Below are positions 11,741 to 22,982 of a stretch of DNA of 64,000 nucleotides, piece by piece (position 1 is the stretch's first letter; every line of letters begins with the position of its first letter). The notes under the pieces were generated by a model, which saw nothing but the letters and a program-made list of their open reading frames with translations, was not told the DNA's origin and made no database searches. A program made the translations under genes and the position numbers. The DNA lies in the NCBI GenBank assembly GCA_903632075.3, contig CAHIKZ030003474.1, forward strand, positions 2,941,684 to 3,005,683, given 5' to 3'. Source of the DNA: Acanthosepion pharaonis. Taxonomy: Eukaryota > Mollusca > Cephalopoda > Sepiida > Sepiidae.

Positions 11741-12614
11741 AATTTTAGCAATTAGTTATTTTTCAAAACTTAATGTATAATTTACCAATTGCATTTTCTA
11801 TGCTTTCAGGTTCGGAAATGGCTTAAAACTAGACAAAAAAAGTTTTCACCTCTGCTCTATGTAAAACCCTTGAGCTTAACAGAAACACGGAGAGAAGAAT
11901 TACAGCAAATAATAAACCAGTGGAAAGAACAGAGGGTAATTATCAAATATTTATATTAAGCTGAAGGTTGAGTAGGTGTTTTTCTTTTTCAAAATTGTAC
12001 CTCATTTTTATTGTATCTAAGCAATACAAATTGCTTTTCCAGGCACAACTGGACTCTGTCCAACACCCAAGAGAATTGCAACAAAAAACCAATGAACTTC
12101 TCCATAAATATTACACTAATTTGCCATTTTCAAGAAAATATCAACACCACCATGCTGCTCTCCAAGCAAGAATTGAAATAGATTTAGATTTAATGCTGAG
12201 TAAGTCTAACCTTTCTTTAATCAATTTTCCTCCTACCACTTTTCTAAATAATGAACAGCAAGATATTCATATAAATCCAGCTTTAAATACAAATTCAAAA
12301 AGTTTATTCAATCTACTGTCATAAGTCAGTATAACTTGTTTTTATCTTTATTTTATTACTTAAAAAAAAAAAAAAAGAAAAAAAGTCTGCAAATAATTGA
12401 ATTAAATTTTTCTTACCCCAACCCTATTTCAGATGCTCCCAAATTTCAGACCATCACAGAGAAGGATATTGAGTTGTATTCCAGCATCTCACTGCCAATT
12501 GCAATTCGAGCCAAAGTAGGGCACAAAGAACAACTAAAGAAATACTGTGCCCCTTGGTGGCAAAGTTTAAGAGATGATTATTTACAAAATGAAGAATCCG
12601 AAGAAGGCATGTAA
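2491..12614 (+). CDS. IQCB1: IQCB1 / nephrocystin-5 (NPHP5), C-terminal two thirds, nine exons
   Basis: Coding exons 2491-2586, 4482-4556, 5768-5876, 6812-6921, 8710-8852, 10610-10758, 11810-11935, 12043-12199 and 12433-12614 all have GT-AG borders and join without frame break into about 381 residues ending in TAA. The product reads as IQCB1: an alpha-helical region with the KGLR-LLSK block, then IQ motifs (AAQKIQAIWRGYIARKRL, AVICIQKVWKGYRERSKW, AAITIQRNVRKWLKTRQ), a charged coiled-coil and the conserved tail APWWQSL. In vertebrates this protein binds calmodulin through the IQ motifs and works with CEP290 at the centrosome and ciliary transition zone; its loss causes Senior-Loken syndrome. 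The human protein is about 600 residues, so roughly one third (the N-terminus) lies before the window. The C-terminal tail is somewhat shorter than in human. The recognition is from remembered family sequence, not a search. Confidence 0.93.
3460..3775 (+). mobile_element. LINE 3' end (CR1/Jockey-like), decayed
   Basis: A frame reads FTVVLAQCNHKFYANSFFSH then TSDLWNSFPAPYF, matching the RT C-terminal 'F..RTS.LWNSLPA.CFP' block found again at 53.6 kb, followed by a LINE-like 3' UTR and an A-rich end. A 5'-truncated insertion in an IQCB1 intron. Confidence 0.65.
3800..4060 (-). pseudogene. ISXO2/IS1595-type DDE transposase relic
   Basis: On the minus strand one frame gives YIQPGSHIVSDGRSTYAGI and, after a frameshift, another gives HVVIHQQHFVDPAIQEQ. 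These match the successive blocks of ISXO2-like transposases (PGS.I.SD...AY..I, then .VVIH...FVDP), which include a catalytic aspartate. A preceding VEVPD block with an in-frame stop also fits. Stops and the shift make it a pseudogene. Eukaryotic copies of this family are known as Merlin-type DNA transposons. Confidence 0.62.
4482..4556 (+). CDS. IQCB1: IQCB1 coding exon
   Basis: Acceptor ctctttttcag and donor GTAAGT at 4557. It reads AASRCVFEFCEHHTPLIDLL and on into CTKY, in phase with the exons on either side. Confidence 0.85.
4590..4890 (+). pseudogene. mariner transposase C-terminus with 3' terminal repeat
   Basis: The frame reads ITPSDFHLLRSLQNNLNGKN, then NEFFAEKAPKFWEDGIFKL, the C-terminal part of a mariner transposase including the last catalytic D region (D in PSD). 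Downstream, near 4861-4885, CCTTCCGGACAACCCAATA is the complement of a mariner terminal repeat. The 5' part is missing. It lies directly behind the IQCB1 exon ending at 4556. Confidence 0.78.
5768..5876 (+). CDS. IQCB1: IQCB1 coding exon
   Basis: The acceptor is ttgaag with cut after 5767; the alternative cut two bases later would break the frame. It reads KGLRVLLSKLAEKG and on to AIKE, the best conserved non-IQ block of IQCB1. Donor GTAAGA at 5877. Confidence 0.88.
6470..6590 (-). repeat. Possible degenerate tRNA-type SINE
   Basis: The complement contains GTGAGTTCAATCTC, a B-box-like string, matching the better preserved SINE head at 51.8 kb. No A box or target-site duplication was located. 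Confidence 0.3.
6812..6921 (+). CDS. IQCB1: IQCB1 coding exon, first IQ motif
   Basis: Acceptor ttttcag and donor GTAAGT at 6922. It carries a full IQ motif, QKIQAIWRGYIARKR, a predicted calmodulin-binding site. A SINE target-site duplication starts at 6928, the first base after the donor hexamer. Confidence 0.92.
6943..7217 (+). mobile_element. SINE-like element with 15-bp target-site duplication
   Basis: A 275-bp insert lies between the direct repeats AATTCAAGAGATATA (6928-6942 and 7218-7232), typical of LINE-driven insertion. It has a CCCC..GCCTTTTGGC..GGGG hairpin head, a B-box-like GATTCGATC, a TGACCAG-rich middle, and a 3' end with hairpin CTTGATT...AATCAAG and AAATACC. Its 3' 100 bases match part of both LTRs in this window. 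It sits directly behind a splice donor of IQCB1. Confidence 0.7.
8710..8852 (+). CDS. IQCB1: IQCB1 coding exon, coiled-coil
   Basis: Acceptor ttcttaaag and donor GTGAGC at 8853. The reading frame is rich in K, E and Q (WKENKNQQLQEQHKKAW...), as expected of the coiled-coil between IQ motifs. Confidence 0.88.
9352..9580. mobile_element. Foldback MITE with about 54-bp inverted ends
   Basis: The left arm (CTTATGCAATGTTACATTAG, continuing to about 9405) is the complement of the right arm (about 9520-9580), with a few mismatches. The centre has a long T tract. No coding capacity. Confidence 0.72.
9581..10609 (+). other. IQCB1 intron segment, no feature resolved
   Basis: AT-rich sequence between a MITE and the next exon. 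Short antisense frames look weakly protein-like but are broken by stops; nothing could be identified. Confidence 0.35.
10610..10758 (+). CDS. IQCB1: IQCB1 coding exon, second IQ motif
   Basis: Acceptor tacttccag and donor GTAAGC at 10759. It holds CIQKVWKGYRERSKW and the beginning of a third IQ motif (AAITIQRN) that continues in the next exon. Confidence 0.92.
10970..11003. repeat. (TA)n microsatellite
   Basis: Uninterrupted TA dinucleotides in an IQCB1 intron. Confidence 0.9.
11682..11737. repeat. A-rich homopolymer tract
   Basis: Two long A runs separated by TTATATAT, about 70 bases before an IQCB1 acceptor. Confidence 0.9.
11810..11935 (+). CDS. IQCB1: IQCB1 coding exon
   Basis: Acceptor ctttcag and donor GTAATT at 11936. 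It completes the third IQ motif (VRKWLKTRQKK) and continues into the helical tail. 42 codons, phase 0 at both ends. Confidence 0.9.
12043..12199 (+). CDS. IQCB1: IQCB1 coding exon
   Basis: Acceptor ttttccag and donor GTAAGT at 12200. It reads AQLDSVQHPRELQQKTNELL and on to DLDLML, matching the helical C-terminal region of IQCB1. Confidence 0.9.
12433..12614 (+). CDS. IQCB1: IQCB1 terminal coding exon
   Basis: Acceptor atttcag. It reads through KYCAPWWQSLRDDY to EESEEGM and stops at TAA 12612-12614. The APWW motif near the end is conserved in IQCB1. The last coding bases, GGCAT followed by GTAAAT, also look like a splice donor, so a longer alternative tail is possible. Confidence 0.9.
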
Positions 12615-12646
12615 ATATTGAAAAATTAATGAAATCTTGAATCCAT

Positions 12647-12652
12647 AATAAA
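12647..12652 (+). promoter_or_regulatory. IQCB1 poly(A) signal
   Basis: AATAAA lies 33 bases after the IQCB1 stop codon, which would give a very short 3' UTR. A second AATAAA near 12751 could serve a slightly longer form. Confidence 0.5.
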
Positions 12653-15596
12653 ATTAAACAAATTTGCCATTTTTCTTTCTTTGAGAAAACTATTTGCAAA
12701 GGCTGTACAGAATCTTTCTTGTATGAAAACTAAAATGTCCTTCATACATCAATAAACAGCTGCAGGTCATTATATATTGATTCAGTCAAATTCAAAATGG
12801 AAAATAATGATTATTTAAGCAGTTCACATTTAAATAAAGTCCTTCAAAGTTTACATTGTCTAATTACAATCGTGAAAAGAAACATTGTACATGTTAATAT
12901 TACCAACATTGTTACTGGAATGAACTCTTTACCAGTGGTTAGGAGTGACACTTCAGAAATTCACTCAACATGGTTAATGTAAAGAGAATTTCATCTCTTA
13001 CAAGAAATCTGAAATATCAAAAGGCATTGCAAAAAATTTTTTTTATTTTTTTTTTAACATACTGATTCCTGTCATACAAAATTGCTTAAATGAGCTTCTT
13101 AAATGAAGCAAGAAAACAGATTTTGCAGAGAGACTACACTGAAAGAATTGATGACAGCCAATTTTATTAAATTGGTAAACACTGGACTAGGCACTTCAAG
13201 CTCTTCAGTAATTTGCTCATAAATTGTCATAAACAAATTGTGAGAATATTAACATTTTTAAAAGTAGGGCAAGGACTGTCATTCCCACTGCAAGGCACAT
13301 GATTTGTTAGTGTTCACAACAAGAAAAATAGATTAAAAACAAACAGTGGTCCCAATATTTGTCACAGGTAAAGATACATAACTCACTTTAAGTAGTGATG
13401 GAAAAATGGAATCTTTAGAAAGTACCAGGCAGTAACTAAAGTTTCCTCAAAACAAGTTCTCTACTTACTAGAGTTATGATATCTTTACATCCCATTCAGC
13501 AGGATTAGATTACAGGCATTTGTTCAATGGCTCAACCATGGAAAAGATAAGGGCTCAGAAGTCATGCTGCAACCTTTTACATTATTTAGCCCTTCAAATA
13601 TTTATTCTACATCAATATGCAGAAAATACACAGCTTAATTTTGTGAAACTTGTGGGTAGTGAGATTTAATTATGGCACCATAAGTTCAGATCAAGCCAAT
13701 GAAATGTCAAACCTTTGTAAACATAATAAAAATGAAGACTCCTCCTTGGGAATTTGTGAGTATAAAATACTAGTTTTATCACATTAGAAGTTGGGTAAAT
13801 ATGGATGCACATATACCACTTTAAAATGTGCATAAATTTTACTTTTTATAAACTCCTTGTTTATAAATAATGATTGGGGGGACAAATGTTATATGGTAGA
13901 AAACTTGTGAAGCATTCTTGATGAATAAAAAAAAATAAAATAAAAACACACACACATTTGCTTGCTTTAAATCACAATTTGTTTTTTTCTGATGGAGGAG
14001 TAACAAAACCTAGGATTTTATTTCAAAATGTTACCAGGAAAACAAGCAGGCCAGATTACCCACTGGGAGATTAAAAAAAATAAATAAAAAAACCCAACCT
14101 TAAAACTAGTTGCAATAACACTTTCACAAAGGAACTACAAATACTGGCACTGCAAACTAATTTCGAGTTTGGCCACCGGGATGAATGATTTTTAATAGAT
14201 TAGACAGTTAAGAACATGAATATGTCCAACATTGAGCTCGACCACCCAACACTTTTACCATCTTTGTAAATAAGTAGTAAAGATGGTGTGGCAAACCCTG
14301 TACCTACTCGTTGGATAGCATCAAGAAACCCCAGCCAATTAGCAAAAAAGTCCACAGTAAATGGCCAAAGACTGGTATAACAAGAGCCATAGTAATGCCT
14401 TTAAGCAACTTCAAGTTACTTGCTAAATGTATTGCGTATATTTAAATACATTTTTCCAAAATGTTAAATTAGTCTTTATAAATTTTATGTTTAAAAAAGA
14501 AAAGGTATATAAATTCTTTTTGTAGAAATAGGTAGTTACTTAACAGTTGATATGTTATTTCAAAAATAAAAAGACTAATATTTTAATCACAGGTAGCATA
14601 ATTACCCTAAAACTGATCATCTTATGCAACTAAAGAAAATAAAGGAATGAAACTTAAATCTTGAAGGTTCAAAAGAGAAGTTACATTGACCATCAATTAT
14701 ATTCAAAGTAAATAATGTAATAAAATGGAGTTTACAGTTGAAATAAAAGGTTTGACAATCAGTGGCTTAGAATTTAAAGGAAGAAACAAACAAACTGTTA
14801 AATACAAAAACACAAGTAGAAATGTAAGTTTATGCTGATATGAACCTTAGTGCAAAACTCTGTACAGGCTGCATTTAAGTCAAAAACAAGGGGTTACATA
14901 TCATCATTCTCCTCTTTTAAAAAGGAAGAAAAGTCAATGGCAGCTGAATAAATCCATAGGGTGAAGGTTTTGTATGTATACTTTTTTTTCCTTTTTTTTA
15001 ACATGGTCGGATACAAGTTTCCTTGGCAGAAAATACAATCAATAGTGCAGTTTTAGTCCATGTATTTTTTTTTTTGTTTTTGTTTCGTTTTTAAGAATCT
15101 GGCAAATATATATGCATTAGGTAAAGATGTGATTGAGAACAAATATGTAAAGGAAGAAAATGAAAGTAAGATAGAAGGAAATTGAACAGTTAAAGAAAAA
15201 TGAAATGGATAAAAATAGAATGAAAATAAATAGTTTAAGTGAAAAGAATGTAAACAAACAGAAAATGACGTGATCAAAATAAGTGAGGGGGGGTTAACTA
15301 ACATGAGAACAAATGGACATTGTTGGTTTTTTTTTTTTTTTTAAGTTTTTAAATAGCTGCTATTTTCTGTTCATTTTTATAGGGAAAAAAAAAAGGTAAT
15401 GAAAACAATCTATTTAAATCCTTTAGTCTGTGGTGCTCACAAGCATTTCATTAAAGTTTCACACAACTTAAGACACATTCAATCCAATTCTTTGACACTG
15501 GTTTCTACCCTGAGAAGTCTTAGCACAATTTTTATCTCTTTCTCTCAAATGGATCACATTTTGATGATTGATAAAAAAAAAAAAAAAAAAAAAAAG
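12653..15596. other. Convergent 3' region between IQCB1 and Dp
   Basis: This holds the 3' UTRs of two tail-to-tail genes. No coding exon is seen. Several TTTATT strings (minus-strand AATAAA) make the Dp transcript end undecidable; if distal ones are used the Dp 3' UTR would be 2-3 kb and could meet the IQCB1 end. Contains A/T homopolymers only; no transposon recognised. Confidence 0.5.
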
Positions 15597-15816
15597 CTAA
15601 TTCACTTCCAACTGATTGCTAGAATCATCAGAGTCACAATCATCAGAAAACTGTTCTGAAGGAGTTTCAATTAGGGTTCCGCGAGAAGCAGCATAACTGG
15701 GTTGGTTCAAGAAGTCGTGAGTTAATGCCACTTCAGCATCAGTAAGATCATTACTTCGACAACCATTGTCTGGTAGAGGAGTAGCAAGAGGAGAGCTTGG
15801 AGCCAAGGGTTTAGAC
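15597..15816 (-). CDS. TFDP1: Dp terminal exon, acidic tail
   Basis: Acceptor gtttttcag. It reads SKPLAPSSPL, then DLTDAEVALTHDFL and the acidic end SDDCDSDDSSNQLEVN before TAG. The DAEVAL and ETP motifs recall the TFDP2 tail. Confidence 0.9.
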
Positions 15817-18800
15817 CTGAAAAACATTGGACACAGAGGATAGAGATGATTCAATAACAATGTATTAAAAAAAAAATTGTGCTAAAACAGTTGTTAATCC
15901 CCACTACCAACCATAATCAAGTGGGTGTAGAAAAAAGGGGGAGGGCATTAATCAGGTATCATTAAAATTTGTACAAAATACATTTGCTGGATTGGGACAG
16001 GAAGTCAATTTGACCAATGGTACCCTCCTCTCCCCAAACTATTGGTATTTCCTAAGATAATAGATAAAGGGGTGGAGTCATTAAGTGAACTTTTAATAAA
16101 ATAAACATTAATAAAATTCAACCACCTTCTCCAATTGATGCAATAACCAATGCTAGATGTCAATTCTGTTTTGGAGCTCATGAATTCCAACTTCGCAGAT
16201 ACACAAGTCCAATATAAGGGGCAAAAAATACCTCAAAAGAAAGGTTCATCACATGCTAATCATAATGTCCAAGGATGGCTTCAACAAACAGCTAAGTTGA
16301 ATATCAGCTTCCCAGATGAAAGAAACATTTCATCAAAAGTAGGAAACTGATAAAAGTTGACTCAATCTGCTAAAGGAGTTTAACACACACTATCTTTTTC
16401 TTTTTTTTTTAAATATTCTCTTCAGGTAAATTAAAAACAAACATCACAACAAATTCAGGAAGAAGTATGTTTAATAAATTGACATTATTTAGGCATTGTA
16501 CAATTTTCATTTAGTTCAGCTATTAACAAGAATTTGAGAAAAATTTAATATCAAAATTACTTTCCTACATTTTGGAAATTTTAACTGGAAAATAGAAAAA
16601 TCTACTAAAAGCAATAGATTTGAATAAAACATCTATCCATTAATTACTCAAGTTTTTCACAAAAGTTTTTTTATTAAAATAAAATTTTCAAGGCCATGTC
16701 CTTTAAAATAACCCTTCTTACCTATTTTATCTCAAATGCTTATTATAAGTGGTCGTTATAACTTAGAAAGACAAGTCCTTGAAAAATTTGAATCAATATT
16801 TTTTCTTAAACTGCTGAGGGTTAATGGCCTGATTCTTAAAATGTAAAACTGCTAACAAAAACTAAAGTATTGCATTTAACAACTTTTTAGTCATTTGTTT
16901 CTGCTGCATTTTTTCTAAAGTTGCCTACTTGGGGGTCATGTGCGATATAGATTTTTAAGTAACAGACGTGTTGACAATTTGACATGTCAAGACAGTAATA
17001 TTTTGGAATAAAAATGTTAAAATTGAAAAGTCCATGATTTTAATCCTGACAAAAAACAATGGTTAAGGAAAGAGAGATAGCACTGGACTGTTCTAAAACC
17101 TAATATTTAAAATCTAGAATACAAAATACACAATGAAGAAAATTTATCCATTTCAAAAATATTTCTATTTCTTTTTATTTTATTAATTAGATTTTTAATT
17201 GCTGCATTTTTGTCTTTACAATTGTAAACAAATGCTAAAGAATGTCTATATAATGAAAAAAATATTTTTGCAAAAACATTCATTTGTCCAATGGTCAAGC
17301 AGCAAACACCAATAAAGTTCACAAAATTCCAAGCCAACTGGATGAATGGTCTGGCATATGTACACATACACACAAATAATAAACTTGTATATATTTTTAA
17401 CAAAACATTACTTACAGGAGGTAGGATGTGTCAATAGCTGCTGCACCAATGGGACGTATGCCACTTGGACCAGCACTCAACGTGCCTGCACTACCAGGTT
17501 CAGTTAATTCTGCAAATGACAAGATTGAGGATGATAAATACAGTAATGGGTAATTACAAAGCAATTTAGAAATTGTAAACATGCTAAACTCACTACTTAA
17601 TTATTGACAACCTAAAAGAGAAAAGTTGATACTAATAAATGTCATATTTTGCTTTTAAGCAGAAAATTTTCCCCCTGCCCTCTCACAAAAATAGCTGTGA
17701 GCAGATATCCACATTTCTTATTAATACTTGATAAAAATGCACCACTTTATTAACATTAAGAAAAAAAAAAAATTAAAACACTTGACTGCTGCAATAACTT
17801 TATTGTATATTAATTATAAAAAAAAACTCCTGATAAAATCTTAACTTATTTAATAAATTCGGGTTTAAATTCTTTTTTATGCAGGGTTTAACAAAGTATT
17901 TTATTTTTAATTATATTTAATTGGTGGGGAAATAGAAAAGAGTATTCTGAAATGTTCTCAGCCCAACTTTTTTCAGCATCTCTTCATATATGAAGTACAT
18001 TTAAGTAATACCAAATATTAAAAAATTTATCCCATAGAGAGCCACACCATGGAATAATCTAGATAAAAAGGGAAAGATTTGTTTGCTGTTTTTTTTTTTT
18101 TTTTTTTTTTCACATGGCATGAACCTCAGCCATTTTTTTTTCTCCACTGGTATGGAGATCATCAGTTGACATTTTATTGCTGCTCAATAAGGAAAGTGAA
18201 GTTGTCAGAACAAATTGATAAATACCATACATTTAAAAAAAAAAAATCTCAACTGTCTAGAAAATGCTTAAGTAGGAAACTTGTTTTCATTTATTTTATT
18301 TAACACCAAAGTAAAACTATTTTTCATTAAATCATGTTCAGTGAATATTCTTTGTCTGTTAAGATTATTTTTGTCTATTTTTAATTACATAATTTATGAT
18401 AGAAGGAAGAGTCCACATATGCCAATTGCAAAACTTATGAACTAAAATTTCTTATAAGGAAAAATGAGAAACTAATTTTTATCTGCAGTTTTTAATTCTC
18501 AAGTTCAGGGTATTAATTAACCTTCAACAGGTTAACTTGGAAAAAAAAAAAAAAAAGAAATTCTCCAGTGACTTTTGAACATAAGCCCCTTTTTGTACAG
18601 CTTTACAAAAATTGGTAAAATTTAAACTTTTTTTTTAACCTGAAATATTGGATTTCACCCAAGGTGACACATAACAGCCCCCCCCCCACACACACACACA
18701 CCAGAAAAAGCGAGTAGATCTTTGCCAATTAGGGGCCACTGACTTTAAGCTTAATGTGTGGCGATGAAAGTTCATTGCTGGAATCACTGTAAACAATTTA

Positions 18801-21800
18801 GTCTTTAAAAGAAATATTTAGCTTTTTACCGTTAGGTTAATTTACACTTTAAAGATATTGAAGTAAATATATGGTTCATATTTTATTTTCTTTGAATTTT
18901 CAGTATTTTAATTTTACTGCCCTTTAGATGACAAAACTTTTTGTACTACAAAATTCAATAAATTTAATATTTTACAACTTTATCTTTAAAATAAACCACA
19001 AAAAAATGTAAAAAACTAATTAAAAAAAAAAAAAAAAAAAAAAAGATTTTTCACAAAGTCTATATTTTTCTGCAACAATATAATTTTAAACATTTTTTGT
19101 TCTAATCTTTTTCTTTAAAAAAAAAAAAAAAAGTATATTGACTTTTATTCAACATGCTTCATAATTAGACAAAATATGTAACTTTTTGTACTGCACAATT
19201 AATGAAAAATACCTTTAAGAATTGTCACAAAGCTTAAAAGTCAATTAAATTCAATAAATTTAGCTTAGTTTACCATTGTTCTTAAAATATACCATAAGAC
19301 CATTTTATTAATATGCAAGAGGATTAACATATAATTTAGACACTCCATCTATATCTCTTGAGATGAGGTATTACGATTATTTGCATTATTTACAGTTATC
19401 CTCATCTTAATTGCTATATTCACAACAGAAATAACAGGCATGGCATGTGGAACTAGAACAATCTACCCTAATGGATGAAAAAGGGTTTGGTTTGAAATTC
19501 CAATCACCTGAAGAAGGTTGGAGCATACAACAGCCAAAACGTTGTGAATATGGCAATGAAGATGAGGATAACTGTCTGAATAATGTAAATAATGCAAGTA
19601 ATTTACACAACTTTAAAACTGCACTGGTATGGATTTTAAATTCTTAACTCTCCCATTTGACTTACTGAACACTAAAACTCCCAAGCCTAAATCAGAAATT
19701 CCTACATCCTGGAGTTTCCTAATCCACACATTAGCCTCTTAAAAAAAGTCTTAGTACTGTATCATTGAAAGTGTTGCATTTCTGGAAAAGTGTTAGCGTC
19801 AAAGTGGTGGTGATATGATGGAAAAATGATCCATTAAAAAAAAAAAAAAAAAAAGAGCAATATCAGACTTAGGTGATGAAAATGACTTTTTTTCTAATTT
19901 TAGAAAAATAATAGAAGCAAAGCAATTAAGAACTAAATCATTTACAAGGGACACCAGTTTAGCAAGTGAACATACAAGCACTTGTTTAAATTATGTTTAT
20001 AGATATTTTCTAAGCAGTAAATTTAATATCATTATATGATGTGAATCTGTAGCGTATTTAGAAATTGAATTTGAAAAATTAAGACAAATTTCTGATGGTT
20101 CATATTTTATGACAGTAATTGAAAAAAAACTAAATTACTTCAAGTTGAAAGTTGATATTAAAGATGACAACTTTGATCAAGGGCATAATTGCTCAAAATG
20201 TGGATATTGAATGAAATAGCATGCCAAACATCAGATAACTTACCAGACCCTGAAACTAGGATATCTAAAGTTATTAAAAATGTCATTTTTGTATGTAGCA
20301 GGCTATATTACAAGATAATCTGAAGAAATATTTAATAATACCTTTTCAAGAATGAGAATTTTAAGATTTTGGTAATTAAAAATTTTTTTTTTTTTTTTAC
20401 TGGATACCACAATTCAGTAGGTGTTTTTCTGTTTTATGTTTAGTGCTGTTAAATTGAAAACTTGCAGGAATTCTTAAACAAAAATCTTCATTTAGTTTCT
20501 GAAATGCATCATGGTATTATACTGTCAAATATATTTTTTAAATTATGGCTTGTTTGATTGTACAAAAGGTTATTGAAGAACCAGCACTAAAAAGTTCTGA
20601 CATTATCTTAAAATTTTATACAAGTTCATATGATTTCCTTGTACAATGCCCATTAAGACAGCATATTAAAAATGCATATTTTTTTTTCAAGTAGTGAAAA
20701 TATGTTCAAGCTAAATAAAAAAAAAATAATTGACACTTATCCATTCAGAGGAACATTTACTAGGTAATTTTTATTTTTCCACCTTTTTACATATAATGAA
20801 TTGATTAACTCACCAAATTATCCTGTTAATTTTGTGTTCCTGTTAATGTAAATTAAAAAAAATCACAGAACAAAATTTACAAAAAGTATCAAAATTATTG
20901 TTCATCTGAGATTCATTGTTTTTCTTATAGTATTTTCAAACTGATACACAATTTGGTAAAATGTTGAACTTGCTTTCTGATTGTATTATACAACTATATT
21001 TTTTATGTTTATTCAATTAGTATTAACAAATTGCTCATGTAAAAAAATTCCTAACTTTTAATGAATAAAGTGATTTTTTGCGCATAAAGTTAGGTGGTTA
21101 GTTTTGTTCTTTTTGTACATCTGAATTCATGAAAGTAAGTCAATTGTTAATAGCTTTAAGGTATTCCTTAATAAAAAGCTACATTTGCTAATTATTGGAC
21201 ATTACTAACAAGTTCCTTGCTAAAAACGTTCTCAGTAATTATTTAATTGTAATTAAGGTCGCCACATATCTGCCAGGCTTGTTATAGGTATCACCTTGAT
21301 TTCACTCAATAGACACCAGAGCCACTCAAAATTAGAAGGTTAATGGTGAAGTTGAATGAGGTATGTGATATTAATGGAAGAGAAGTTAGTAGGAAATGAA
21401 AATCCTGAGGACAAGGAGGAAATGTGACAATTGAATTTTGAAGTTTTCAGGGAAGCACCCATATAGGAGTGTTTGACAAAGTGGCAGTTCTTGAGGGAAA
21501 AACTGTAAATAAAACTTTCTTCTTACATTTGGAACACAGGAAATGAGCATGAATATGACATGCCCTAGCTCTTGCAATGGTCTGAACTGGTGAAGCTAAA
21601 TAATGAACTAATCTGTATATTTGCCACTGAAATAGCAATAGAATAGGGACAGGCTTACAACTTGAGATTGCAGAATGGAGAAGAATAAGTCTTCCCCTAC
21701 AAGACCATGGAAACAATTTTGAACTCTATCAAGGCTGCAAAGTGAGGATTGAGTTCTATTCATTTTTTCCAATTTTTTCTTTTGAATACTTTATAAAAAG

Positions 21801-22289
21801 TTGATTAAGCTTCTCTATGATTGAATAGTTCTTTTTAAGATGTGTCCAATTGTGATAATCCCATTGCTAAAATCAAATTGTCTAAAAAGGTTAGATTTCT
21901 ATAACATATTGGTAACTAGCCTCTTATTGGAGCCAAATTATTACTCGTCTATGCAATTAATACACCAATGCCACATCCTATTTTAATCATAAACAGGTTT
22001 ATACTAATGAAATCTGAATTATGATTAACCTATAAAGAACAAGTTCTATTAAAATACTTATGAATATACAGACTGCATTTCAGTCCACCTCCTTACATTG
22101 TCAACAAGGTAATTTTCTTTGTGACATACCCCAAAAGGTGTTGCAGTACTACAAGATGCCAAATGTATAAAATAAATGCCAGACCAAGATATCTTTATCA
22201 AGTAGCCTGCCAAAGGAAAAAAGTACAGATTTTGCTGTTTTTCTAAACATCAGCTTTGCCATGGTTATCTTAAAAATTGAATATTTAGC

Positions 22290-22332
<43 letters not shown>

Positions 22333-22943
22333 CAGGAAAGAGTCTTAAATTCATATCAGGCACACTTACCCTTAACATAAGGTCCTAAAGCTTTTGGCAC
22401 CATATGTATAGCTTTTTCTAGGTCTTCTGGAGAACACTGACCTTTTTCAAGACCAAATGCCATGCCCATACGCTTGAGAACTTCAATATCATCATGTATC
22501 TCAAAGGTGTTGTCAAAACTAAAAAGGTATTCACACCTGTAAAATATGATCAAGCATTATAGCCAAATATATGCAAACTGACATTCTGGCAAATTTCATT
22601 ATGTAAAAATAAACAGAGTGCTGAAAAATTCTACCTGATCTGCTTTTCAAAATTTAACAAAACATTAGGATTTGCCTGAAAATCTTGACAAGTCTAAGAA
22701 TTTTTCAGCTGTCTTTCATAGTCTTTTCAATTGCAGTAATAATTATAAAATTATCCTAGCACACACATTATATATCATATTCATACACAAAAGTATAGAA
22801 TCTGGTCCTAAAATCCGATTCCAATGCTTAAGAGTGCATTCAATTACATTAAAAATGATATGCATCAACTGTTTTTTGTTTTTTTTGTACAGGTTGAGGA
22901 ACTTTTAAGACATTTTTTGGAGAAAAGCAAAACAGAAGATAGC

Positions 22944-22982
<39 letters not shown>

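Noticed and set aside
12454..12699. 81-codon minus-strand frame
   Set aside because: Antisense shadow of the IQCB1 terminal exon.
16150..16350. 66-codon plus-strand frame in a Dp intron
   Set aside because: No homology, no splice borders in phase with any gene; chance frame.
20050..20215. Lysine-rich frame that seemed protein-like in a Dp intron
   Set aside because: Short, no motif, no splice signals in phase; typical of AT-rich DNA.
22356..22553. Separate small gene starting MIIFYR
   Set aside because: Read-through of Dp exon 10 into both introns.
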